NCBI RefSeq assembly: GCF_000420665.1
Contig: NZ_ATVJ01000002.1
Location: 372,001-436,000, forward strand
Reading direction: 5' to 3'
DNA length: 64,000 nucleotides
Origin: Ponticaulis koreensis DSM 19734
GTDB lineage: Bacteria; Pseudomonadota; Alphaproteobacteria; Caulobacterales; Hyphomonadaceae
Shown: positions 9,237 to 17,273 of the stretch, piece after piece
How the letters are laid out: each line of letters starts with the position of its first letter
How positions within the stretch are numbered: the first letter of the stretch is position 1
Made by a program: the position numbers and the translations under genes
The notes under the pieces: model-generated
Seen by the model: only the letters and a program-made list of their open reading frames with translations
What the model was told of the DNA's origin: nothing
The model's database searches: none

Positions 9237-11431
9237 CCTCTGCTGATCTGCCCCTTGGGGAAACCGCACCACCTCAAACAAGCGCGCGTCCCTTTGTTCG
9301 CGAAAAGAATGGACGTAGCGAACTGATACTGGCCGTATCCGGCGCCAAGTGCGGCGGCTGCCTGGCTAAGATCGAAAAGAATGTCAGCGCACTCGAAGGT
9401 ATCGACCACGTCCGCATGAACCTCTCTACCGGGCGCCTCGTGGCAGACTGGACGAGCGACGGGTTTAATCCCGACAGAATTATCGAAACGCTCAACGGTC
9501 TCGGCTATCCGTCCAAGCCGTTTGATCCGGATCTGGTCGATGCGAGCCGTCAGAAGCGCGAACGCGGTCTTCTATTAGCCATGGCTGTCGCAGGCTTTGC
9601 TGCCGCCAATATCATGCTTTTGTCTGTTTCCGTCTGGGCGGGCAAAGGCGAGATGTCCGATGCGACGCGCACCCTGCTCCACTGGGTCTCTGCTGCGATT
9701 GCTATTCCAACGGTCGCATTCTCGGGCCGTCCATTCTTCTCGTCTGCGCTCGGCGCACTGCGCGGCGGACACGTGAATATGGACGTACCAATCTCGCTGG
9801 CCGTCCTGCTGGCGACTGGCCTCAGCATTTACGAGACAATCCATCACGGCGAGCATTCCTATTTCGACGCCGCGGTCATGCTGCTCTTCTTCCTGTTGAT
9901 CGGGCGCTTCCTTGAAGCCCGACTACAGCGGCAGGCCTATAAAGCCGCAGACGATCTGGCCGCTATGCAAGCGGTTACCGTCTCGCGCAGGCTTGAAGAC
10001 GGCTCGATCGAAACGGTTGCATCGGGTTCGCTGGGCGTTGGCGATACGCTGATCATTTCGACAGGTGAGCGCCTGCCGGTAGACGCCGACCTTATGAGCG
10101 CGGAAGCATCGCTCAACACGAGTTTGGTCACCGGTGAAGTCATGCCTCAGCTGGAACCACAAGGCACACGCATTTACGCCGGCAGCGTCAATCTTGGCGC
10201 GCCTATCGAGGTTGCTGTCGCCACCACCACAGACGATTCCTTGATCGGCGAAATCAGCCGTCTTTTGGATGTGGGCGAACAGAAACGCTCCAAATATCGC
10301 CAGATCGCAGACAAGGCCGCCGAACTCTATGTGCCTATCGTGCACACGCTTGCCGCGGTTGCCTTCATCGGCTGGTTCATCATCAGCGGAGATGTACGGA
10401 CCGCGCTCTTCACTGCAATCTCCGTACTGGTGATTACCTGCCCTTGCGCGCTGGCGCTTGCTGCGCCTGTTGTGCAAATCGTCGCTGCAGGACGTCTTTT
10501 CCGCGCAAACGCCTTTCTGAAATCCGGTGACGCACTGGAACGCATTGCTGCGTGCGATCACATAGTCTTCGACAAAACCGGCACGCTGACAGAACTCACA
10601 CCACACTTCGACGATACAGAAGAATCCCGTGAAACTCTGAACCTTGCGGCACACCTTGCGCGTGCCAGCCGACACCCGCTATCTCGCGCGGTTGTGCAGG
10701 CAGCCTGCCCCGGCCCCGTCGCAGAGAATGTCGAGGAGCATAAAGGCCTCGGCCTGTCGGGTCTGATTGATGGCAAGGAAGCACGCCTCGGCTCCTGGGA
10801 ATGGGTCAGCGCAGAAAACGGCGCGGCGCCGGAAGACAATGTAAGTCTCTGGTTCTGGATCGACGGCAGCGCCCCTGCGCCGCTCCATCTGACCGAAGAC
10901 ATCAAGAAAGGCGCAAAAGAGCTCCTGCATTCACTTGATGAGCTGGGCGTGACTTATGAGATTTGCTCAGGTGACCATCCGGCTCGCGTCGAAGAGGTAG
11001 CCGCTCGGGTCGGCGTTCAAAACTTTACTGGCGGCATCAAACCTGTCGGCAAGGCAGAACGCGTCGATGCGCTGAGCGTTGAAGGCCATAAGGTTCTCAT
11101 GATTGGCGACGGACTGAATGACGCCGGTGCACTTGCATCATCGCATGCAGCCCTTGCCCCCGGCGGAGCGCTGGACGCAGCACGAACAGCGAGCGATGCG
11201 GTCTATTCAGGCGAGTCGCTTGAGAACATAGCGACCGTTATCCGTGTCGCCCGTTCAGCTCAGGGACGAATCAAAGAGAATTTCGGTCTGGCTGTGATTT
11301 ATAATCTGATCGCAGTTCCAATTGCGCTTCTTGGGTTTGTCACACCGCTCATCGCTGCGATTGCGATGTCAGGCTCCTCCATCGTCGTGACGCTGAATGC
11401 GCTACGCGTAGCTTCAGGAAAAACCAAATGA
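9224..11431 (+). CDS. fixI: Copper-transporting P1B-type ATPase of cbb3 assembly
   Basis: The 735-residue P-type ATPase has an N-terminal heavy-metal-associated domain with C43-G-G-C46. The membrane metal site is C406-P-C408 in ITCPCALALA, the phosphorylation site is D450-KTGTLT, and the hinge motif GDGLND lies near the C-terminal third. It exports Cu+ toward the periplasm for CuB insertion into CcoN. The start lies inside the end of fixH and the stop overlaps ccoS (ATGA), so translation is probably coupled. Confidence 0.96.
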   Translation: MDTLTSADLPLGETAPPQTSARPFVREKNGRSELILAVSGAKCGGCLAKIEKNVSALEGIDHVRMNLSTGRLVADWTSDGFNPDRIIETLNGLGYPSKPFDPDLVDASRQKRERGLLLAMAVAGFAAANIMLLSVSVWAGKGEMSDATRTLLHWVSAAIAIPTVAFSGRPFFSSALGALRGGHVNMDVPISLAVLLATGLSIYETIHHGEHSYFDAAVMLLFFLLIGRFLEARLQRQAYKAADDLAAMQAVTVSRRLEDGSIETVASGSLGVGDTLIISTGERLPVDADLMSAEASLNTSLVTGEVMPQLEPQGTRIYAGSVNLGAPIEVAVATTTDDSLIGEISRLLDVGEQKRSKYRQIADKAAELYVPIVHTLAAVAFIGWFIISGDVRTALFTAISVLVITCPCALALAAPVVQIVAAGRLFRANAFLKSGDALERIAACDHIVFDKTGTLTELTPHFDDTEESRETLNLAAHLARASRHPLSRAVVQAACPGPVAENVEEHKGLGLSGLIDGKEARLGSWEWVSAENGAAPEDNVSLWFWIDGSAPAPLHLTEDIKKGAKELLHSLDELGVTYEICSGDHPARVEEVAARVGVQNFTGGIKPVGKAERVDALSVEGHKVLMIGDGLNDAGALASSHAALAPGGALDAARTASDAVYSGESLENIATVIRVARSAQGRIKENFGLAVIYNLIAVPIALLGFVTPLIAAIAMSGSSIVVTLNALRVASGKTK

Positions 11432-11577
11432 CCGCGCTTCTATTTTTGATTCCCGTGGCGCTGGGTATGGGCCTGATCGGCCTTGCGGCATTCTTCTGGT
11501 CTATGAAGACAGGTCAGTTCGATGACCCGCAAGGCTCAGCCGAACGCATACTTCATGACGAAGATCGTCCGCTATAG
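11428..11577 (+). CDS. ccoS: cbb3 oxidase assembly protein CcoS
   Basis: The 49-residue protein starts in the ATGA that ends fixI. It has one membrane helix (about residues 3-25) followed by the signature FFWSMKTGQFDDPQGSAERIL, which is diagnostic for CcoS. In studied bacteria CcoS is required for cofactor insertion into the oxidase. It ends the maturation operon; no clear intrinsic terminator follows. Confidence 0.95.
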   Translation: MTALLFLIPVALGMGLIGLAAFFWSMKTGQFDDPQGSAERILHDEDRPL

Positions 11578-11652
11578 GGCGAAACGCTCCATCTGAACTC
11601 CCCCGTTGAGCGAGATAGTCATTAAACTTTTGGCTATCGTGCTTATTCCCGA

Positions 11653-11698
11653 TTGACATAACACATCTGCCACGGCAGTTATTCAACAATTGTTGAAT
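11653..11698 (+). promoter_or_regulatory. Promoter and palindromic operator of the TonB receptor gene
   Basis: A consensus -35 TTGACA lies at 11653-11658. The region 17-18 bases further, where a -10 would be, runs straight into the perfect 16-bp palindrome TTCAACAATTGTTGAA (11682-11697; 18 bp with flanks, 11681-11698). The identical palindrome occurs at 14879-14894 upstream of the hydrolase gene. A repressor bound here would block RNA polymerase. The TetR protein encoded at 14100-14771 is the obvious candidate. Confidence 0.75.
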
Positions 11699-11736
11699 TC
11701 CCAGCATAAAGAGCTGGGCATCATGGGGAGAGAAAG

Positions 11737-14064
11737 ATGATCCGCACTCGCCTTGCGCTAATCGCGCTTGCCACTACCGCATTTTCACCTATCGCCGCCT
11801 TCGCTCAGGAAGCTGAAACCGAAACCGTTCAGGAAGCCCGTTTTGGCACTGTTCAGGTCACGGCGCAGCGTCGTGAAGAAAGCCAGCTGGACGTTCCACT
11901 GTCCGTATCTGCTTTCGACGGCGGTCTGCTTGCCGACCTCGGCGTCACTGACCTGACCGAAGTCGCGAAAATCACACCAAACGTCACGCTGGAAGTTTCG
12001 CGCGGCACCAACACAACTCTGTCCGCATTCATTCGCGGCGTCGGTCAGCAGGACCCGGTTGCAGGCTTTGAGGCCGGCGTCGGTATCTACATCGATGACG
12101 TCTACCTGAACCGTCCGCAGGGCGCGGTTCTCGACGTATTCGACGTTGAGCGTATCGAGGTTCTGCGTGGCCCACAGGGTACGCTCTACGGCCGTAACAC
12201 AATCGGTGGCGCAGTTAAGTACGTGACAAGCGGACTTTCCGACACACCTACACTGGACGGTCGTTTCGCCGTTGGTTCTTACCAACAGCATGACATTGTT
12301 CTTTCCGGCAGCACGCCGCTTTCAGACACGTTCCGCATCGGCGGCGCAGTCGCGTCCCTGAACCGCGATGGTTTTGGTGAAAATCTCGTCACTGGCGAAG
12401 ACAACTACAACAAAGAAGTTCTGTCCGCGCGCGTATCCGCTGAGTGGGACGTCACAGAAGACTTCCAGCTTCGCTTCTCTGCTGACCGTACAGAAGACGA
12501 TTCTGCACCACGTCAGGGCCACCGTCTGACCCCAGGTCTCCTGACAGGCGCACCGGTTCTCGGAAACGTTTATGACACGCGTGCTGGCCTGAATGTTGTA
12601 TCTCAGGATGTTGAAGCTATGGGTGCGTCCCTGACAGCTGAATTCCGCCTGAACGACAACATCACGCTTCGCAACATCCTCGCTTACCGCGAAGATGAAA
12701 GCGTCACGCCTATCGATTTCGACAGCCTTCCAGCTGCTGACCTCGACGTCCCTGCGATCTACGCGAACGACCAGTTCTCTGAAGAATTCCAGATTCTCTA
12801 TGAAGGCGACCGCCTCAACGGTCTCGTCGGCGTCTACTATCTCGATGCAAACGCTTCGACTGTATTCGACGTTCTGCTCGACACAACAGGTCAGCTTCTT
12901 GGCCTGCCAGGTCTGAACGCTCAGACCTTCGGTGACGTGAACACAGAAACATGGTCTGTCTTCGGTGACTTCACATACGACGTAACCGACCGTTTCGCGG
13001 TCACACTCGGCGCGCGTTACACAGAAGACAAACGTACATCTCAGGTACTGCGTCGTACATATATTGGCGGCTTCTCTGAATTCTTCGGCGGTAGCCCGAT
13101 CCTGATTGCAACAACATCAGACTTTGACGGCTCTGCGGATTTCTCTGACTTCAGCCCTCGTCTCTCTCTCGCATATGATCTGACTGACGACAGCAATGTC
13201 TACTTCACATATGCACAGGGCTTCAAAGGCGGCGGCTTCGACCCTCGCGGTCAGACTAGCGCTGCTCCGGACCTTGATCAGGACGGTATCGTGTCGCCTC
13301 AGGAACAGTTCGAATTCATGCAATTCGATCCGGAAGAAGTCGACAGCTTTGAAGTCGGTTACAAAGCGAGCCAGTTCGGCGGCCTGCTGAACTACTCTGT
13401 CGCAGCCTTCACATCTGACTACTCAGACGTACAGATCCCGGGCTCTATCGGTGTTGACACAGACAATGACGGCGTCAACGACACCTTCACAGGCGTAACA
13501 ACAAACGCTGGTGCCGCGACTATCTGGGGTATCGAGTTTGAGGGTAATGCCACATTCGCTCAGGACGTGATCAATGACGGCGACCTGTTCAATGCAAGCT
13601 GGTCTCTCGGCTACCTCGATGCGTCATACGACGAATACATCGACGCATTCGGTAACGACGTTGCTGATCAGCGCGTGATCCAGAATACACCAGACTGGAC
13701 TGCAAGCCTGCGTCTTGCTTACGACACGCCGTTCAACCTCGGCATGAATGAAGGCAACCTGCTTGCAAACGTCATGGCGTCTTACCGCGGCGACTCCAGC
13801 CAGTTCGAGACACCAAGCGCTTACCTCGATCAGGAAGCCTACACTCTGCTCGACGCGTCTATCCGCTGGGAAACAGCTGACGGCCGCTATGGTCTGACAC
13901 TGTCCGGTAAAAACCTCACAGACGAGCGTTACATCGTTGCTGGCTACAACTTCACCAACGAAGCGACTAACCCGCCAACACCGACACTCGGTCTCGAAGG
14001 CACACTGACAGGCTTCTACGGTGACCCGCGCACTGTAACTCTCGGCTTCGACTTCTCGTTCTAA
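11737..14064 (+). CDS. TonB-dependent outer-membrane receptor
   Basis: The 775-residue protein has a signal peptide ending near FAQ (residue 24) and a TonB-box-like segment FGTVQVTAQRREE. The plug domain contains the strong motif IEVLRGPQGTLYGRNTIGGAV. A long 22-strand barrel follows, ending in a terminal Phe (GFDFSF). It takes up a scarce compound across the outer membrane, powered by TonB. The neighbours (TetR, alpha/beta hydrolase, MFS transporter) and the shared operator suggest a carbon substrate rather than iron, but the ligand cannot be read from the sequence. The start is supported by GGGGAGA upstream. Confidence 0.95.
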   Translation: MIRTRLALIALATTAFSPIAAFAQEAETETVQEARFGTVQVTAQRREESQLDVPLSVSAFDGGLLADLGVTDLTEVAKITPNVTLEVSRGTNTTLSAFIRGVGQQDPVAGFEAGVGIYIDDVYLNRPQGAVLDVFDVERIEVLRGPQGTLYGRNTIGGAVKYVTSGLSDTPTLDGRFAVGSYQQHDIVLSGSTPLSDTFRIGGAVASLNRDGFGENLVTGEDNYNKEVLSARVSAEWDVTEDFQLRFSADRTEDDSAPRQGHRLTPGLLTGAPVLGNVYDTRAGLNVVSQDVEAMGASLTAEFRLNDNITLRNILAYREDESVTPIDFDSLPAADLDVPAIYANDQFSEEFQILYEGDRLNGLVGVYYLDANASTVFDVLLDTTGQLLGLPGLNAQTFGDVNTETWSVFGDFTYDVTDRFAVTLGARYTEDKRTSQVLRRTYIGGFSEFFGGSPILIATTSDFDGSADFSDFSPRLSLAYDLTDDSNVYFTYAQGFKGGGFDPRGQTSAAPDLDQDGIVSPQEQFEFMQFDPEEVDSFEVGYKASQFGGLLNYSVAAFTSDYSDVQIPGSIGVDTDNDGVNDTFTGVTTNAGAATIWGIEFEGNATFAQDVINDGDLFNASWSLGYLDASYDEYIDAFGNDVADQRVIQNTPDWTASLRLAYDTPFNLGMNEGNLLANVMASYRGDSSQFETPSAYLDQEAYTLLDASIRWETADGRYGLTLSGKNLTDERYIVAGYNFTNEATNPPTPTLGLEGTLTGFYGDPRTVTLGFDFSF

Positions 14065-14088
14065 TCGGGAAGTACAGCTAAAACGAAG

Positions 14089-14122
14089 AACGGCGACGCT
14101 TAAAGCGTCGCCGTTTCTTTTT
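14089..14122 (+). terminator. Intrinsic terminator of the TonB receptor, overlapping the tetR 3' end
   Basis: AACGGCGACGCT (14089-14100) pairs perfectly over 12 bp with AGCGTCGCCGTT (14104-14115), followed by TTCTTTTT-like T-rich sequence. The convergent TetR gene stops inside the loop (14100-14102), so one arm of the stem is also TetR coding sequence. Confidence 0.92.
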
Positions 14123-14771
14123 CACTTGCTGCAATCATGTCCGAGAAACCTGCAGCAACGAAGTCAACTATGTAGTCACACGCATCGGGCAGATCATCAG
14201 ACTTACAAAGATCATTCGACAGATGGTCGATACGTCCGGTCTGGGCAAAGGCCAGCGTCAGCGCACCGGATAGGCAGTGATAGCCCCAATAGACGCTTTT
14301 ATCCGGAACCCCTGGAAGCGCCGTTTTGAGAACGGCGAGAAACCGGTGGATCATCGGATCGAAAAATTGCGTCATCAGCGTGCCGCCCCATTCCGGCGAA
14401 CTGTTCACATACGCGATCAAGGCGTAATAGCTTTTCCAGCCGGGCTCCTGAACCTGAGATCGCTTGAATAGCGGTTCGAAATAGGCGCGAATAATGTCTT
14501 TAACGTCAGGCGGGTTCGGCGCCGCTTTCTGTACGGTGGCCTCCAGCGCCTCAAGACGCCAGCTGTTGAGAATCTGCGCACGGCGAAGCAGCACCGCGTC
14601 GAACAAATCCCGCTTCGGACCGAAATGGTAATTGGCCAACGCCACATCGACACCAGCCTCTTTGGCAATGGCGCGTAGCGTTACACCGTCATAGCCATGC
14701 TTGGCGAAGAGGTTCTCCGCTGCGTTCAGAATAGCTTCGCGCTTATCCTGCTTTTTGTTTTCTGCCGCCAT
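14100..14771 (-). CDS. TetR/AcrR family transcriptional regulator
   Basis: The 223-residue protein has an N-terminal TetR helix-turn-helix (about residues 12-58: ILNAAENLFAKHGYDGVTLRAIAKEAGV then NYHFGPKRDLF). The all-helical C-terminal ligand domain (EDIIRAYFEPLF-like) resembles regulators with long C-domains. It lies between the TonB receptor and the divergent hydrolase-MFS operon. A perfect palindrome at both of their promoters makes it their likely repressor, induced by the substrate or a breakdown product. I see no copy of the palindrome directly before tetR beyond the shared divergent region. Confidence 0.9.
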   Translation of the reverse strand: MAAENKKQDKREAILNAAENLFAKHGYDGVTLRAIAKEAGVDVALANYHFGPKRDLFDAVLLRRAQILNSWRLEALEATVQKAAPNPPDVKDIIRAYFEPLFKRSQVQEPGWKSYYALIAYVNSSPEWGGTLMTQFFDPMIHRFLAVLKTALPGVPDKSVYWGYHCLSGALTLAFAQTGRIDHLSNDLCKSDDLPDACDYIVDFVAAGFSDMIAASEKETATL

Positions 14772-14850
14772 GACCCAACGTTAGCTCCCCTATTATTTTT
14801 ATTCAGTTAGCGGACTACACCTGCAAAGGCAAAACTCTGCCTGAAAAAGC

Positions 14851-14894
14851 TTGCGCTCCCGCGTCCAGAGTCTAGAATTTCAACAATTGTTGAA
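14851..14894 (+). promoter_or_regulatory. Promoter and palindromic operator of the hydrolase-MFS operon
   Basis: TTGCGC (14851-14856), a 16-base spacer and TAGAAT (14873-14878) form a likely promoter. Immediately after the -10 comes TTCAACAATTGTTGAA (14879-14894), identical to the palindrome at the TonB receptor promoter. Binding here would cover the transcription start. The rest of the 169-bp divergent gap (14772-14850, 14895-14940) shows only the ribosome binding site of the hydrolase. Confidence 0.75.
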
Positions 14895-14940
14895 GACGTA
14901 AAGAGGGCAATGCCTGATAGGTCTTCTGGGAGGCAAAAAA

Positions 14941-15804
14941 TTGGATATCTACTATCGCTCGGGCGATGGTCTGAAGCTGTACGCGAAAAGTTACGGCCCG
15001 GACGACGCCCCTGTGACGGCGTTGTGCATGCACGGGCTCACGCGCAATCACAAAGACTTCGAACCTATGATAAACGCGTTGCTCGAAAGCGGCACGAATG
15101 TTCGTTTCATCGCAGTCGATGTGCGCGGACGCGGGCTTTCCGAACGCGATACCAATCCGGTGAACTATTCCCCTGCGATTTATGCGCAGGACATGATTGC
15201 CCTGCTCGACCACCTCGAAATTGAGAAAGTGAAACTGGTCGGCACCAGCATGGGCGGGCTCATGTCCATGGTGCTGATGACCATGATCCCCCATCGAATT
15301 GAAGGCGTCGTCCTGAACGATATCGGGCCTGTGCTCCAGAAAGAAGGCCTTGATCGCATCCAGAATTATGTCGGCGGCACACTGCAAAAAGACAGCTGGG
15401 AAGCTGCAGCCAAAGCCGTTGAGGATGTCCAGCGTTCCGCATTCCCTGACTACACGCATGAAGACTGGATGGCGTTTGCCCGTCGCACTTATCGAGAGCT
15501 GGACGATGGACGTGTCGAACTCGACTATGATCCTGAAATCTCGCGCACTGTGAAAGAAGTGCGTCCGAACATTTTCACCAATATGGCGATGTGGAAGCTC
15601 TTCAAAGCAATGAAGCCTGTCCCGCTACTTTTGGTGCGCGGCGAAATCTCTGACCTCCTGTCAGACAAGAATGCCCGAAAAATGGTCCGCAAACACGGCA
15701 ATGCGGAACTCGTTACTGTGCCGCGCGTCGGCCACACCCCTCTACTGGACGAACCTGTTGTGCAGGGTGCGCTCCGTCCATTTCTCGAACAGGGAGCCAG
15801 CTAA
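14941..15804 (+). CDS. Alpha/beta hydrolase (probable esterase or lactonase)
   Basis: The 287-residue protein reads from a TTG start at 14941, chosen because GGGAGG lies 7 bases upstream (14928-14933). The fold markers are the oxyanion region CMHGLTRNHKDF, the strand motif DVRGRGLSERD, the nucleophile elbow G101-T-S103-M-G105, an acidic residue in RGEISDLLS, and the catalytic His in VGHTPLLDEP. No signal peptide is visible, so it acts in the cytoplasm. It overlaps the MFS gene by one base (TAATG). In context it probably cleaves the compound brought in by the TonB receptor and MFS transporter. The exact substrate is unknown. Confidence 0.9.
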   Translation: MDIYYRSGDGLKLYAKSYGPDDAPVTALCMHGLTRNHKDFEPMINALLESGTNVRFIAVDVRGRGLSERDTNPVNYSPAIYAQDMIALLDHLEIEKVKLVGTSMGGLMSMVLMTMIPHRIEGVVLNDIGPVLQKEGLDRIQNYVGGTLQKDSWEAAAKAVEDVQRSAFPDYTHEDWMAFARRTYRELDDGRVELDYDPEISRTVKEVRPNIFTNMAMWKLFKAMKPVPLLLVRGEISDLLSDKNARKMVRKHGNAELVTVPRVGHTPLLDEPVVQGALRPFLEQGAS

Positions 15805-17105
15805 TGTCTGACATCCAAACAACAGCAGAACCGGTCACAAACAAAGTAAAGGGCCGCGCCTGGGTTCTGGCCGTCCTGACGATGGTCTACACCTTCAACC
15901 ACCTCGACCGTCAGGTCATCATCACGGTGCTCGAACCGATCAAAGCAGCGATGCAGCTATCCGACCAACAGCTCGGTCTGCTGACGGGCCTAAGCTTCGC
16001 TCTGGTCTACGCTACGCTCGGCATTCCAGTCGCCTATCTGGCTGACCGGTCTAACCGCCGGAATATCATCGCGCTCGCCCTGCTCGTCTGGTCCGGCGCG
16101 ACCGCTGTCTGCGGCGTCACACAAAACTTCTGGCAACTCTTCCTGGCCCGTATGGGCGTGGGCATTGGTGAAGCAGGCGGCACACCTCCCGCGACATCGA
16201 TGATCTCCGATCTTTATGCCCCGCGTGAGCGAGCCATGGCGCTCGGCATCTACACGACCGGTATCGGCTTCGGCATTATGCTCGGCTATATCGTTGGCGC
16301 TCTCGTTTATGCCAACTTTGGCTGGCGCGCCGCATTCTTTGCAGCGGGCGTTCCAGGCATTCTCCTCGCTGTAATTCTCCGTTTTACCGTGAAAGAGCCA
16401 CAACGCGGCATTTCCGAAAATCGCCATACGGACACAACCGAACCCGCTCCAAGCATGATGGAGACGTTCCGCTTCATGATGAGCCAGTCGTCATACATGT
16501 TCCTTCTGCTGGGCTGCCTGCTTATCTGCGTCTCCGCGAACGCTTATGTCGCGTTCACATCAAGCCATTTGCAGCGCACGTATGATCTTCAGCCACAGGA
16601 TGTTGCTATCCCTCTCGGGCTCCTGATTGGCGGCGTCGGCTCTGTCGGTGCAATCGTGATTGGCTTCCTTTGTGACAAGCTCTCAGCCAAAGACCTCCGC
16701 TGGCGTCCGTGGATTATCGCCGTGACATCTGCAATCGCGCTGCCATTCGCCTTCATGTTTCTCCAAGCGGCGACGCCTATGGAAGCATATATTTGGAATG
16801 TAGTGCCGAACTTTGTCGGCCTTATTTATGCCAGTATCGCCTATACTGCTTCGCAGGAACTGGTGAAGCTGCGCATGCGCTCATTCTCATCCGCATTCAC
16901 TCTGTTCTGCCTGACTCTGATTGGTATCAGTGGTGGACCATGGGTAACAGGCTTCCTTAGCGACATGTTTGCAGCAGGCGGTCATGACGCACCACTGAAG
17001 CACGCACTTGAATGGGTACTGCTGTTTAATGGGGCCAGCGTCATCTGTCTGATTCTGGCGGGGATCAACTATCGGACTGACGTTGCGAGAGCGCTCGACG
17101 ACTAA
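15804..17105 (+). CDS. MFS transporter, spinster-like
   Basis: The 433-residue protein has about 12 hydrophobic helices. Its first helix motif FNHLDRQVIITVLEPIKAAM and the loop motifs ADRSNRRNIIA and DLYAPRERAMALGIY are typical of the spinster-type branch of the major facilitator superfamily, often found beside TonB receptors and hydrolases in marine alphaproteobacteria. It would carry the substrate over the inner membrane. Its translation is coupled to the hydrolase (1-bp overlap). A short hairpin (17113-17132) without a T-run follows. Confidence 0.92.
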   Translation: MSDIQTTAEPVTNKVKGRAWVLAVLTMVYTFNHLDRQVIITVLEPIKAAMQLSDQQLGLLTGLSFALVYATLGIPVAYLADRSNRRNIIALALLVWSGATAVCGVTQNFWQLFLARMGVGIGEAGGTPPATSMISDLYAPRERAMALGIYTTGIGFGIMLGYIVGALVYANFGWRAAFFAAGVPGILLAVILRFTVKEPQRGISENRHTDTTEPAPSMMETFRFMMSQSSYMFLLLGCLLICVSANAYVAFTSSHLQRTYDLQPQDVAIPLGLLIGGVGSVGAIVIGFLCDKLSAKDLRWRPWIIAVTSAIALPFAFMFLQAATPMEAYIWNVVPNFVGLIYASIAYTASQELVKLRMRSFSSAFTLFCLTLIGISGGPWVTGFLSDMFAAGGHDAPLKHALEWVLLFNGASVICLILAGINYRTDVARALDD

Positions 17106-17273
17106 GCAAAGAGTGAGGCATTTTTGCCTTACAGTGTATAAAAAACGAAAAATATCGCATCGCGATAGTAAGGATTTTAATAGACCGGACTATATTCTTC
17201 TTTGGAAAAAAGGTATTAGCTCGCCCAAACAGTGTAGCAAAGTACTACGAAAACATGTCCTCGGGAGAACAAC

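Noticed and set aside
17113-17132. Terminator after the MFS gene
   Set aside because: The GTGAGGCA/TGCCTTAC hairpin has only an 8-bp stem with one G-T pair and no T-run after it, so it was not listed as a terminator.
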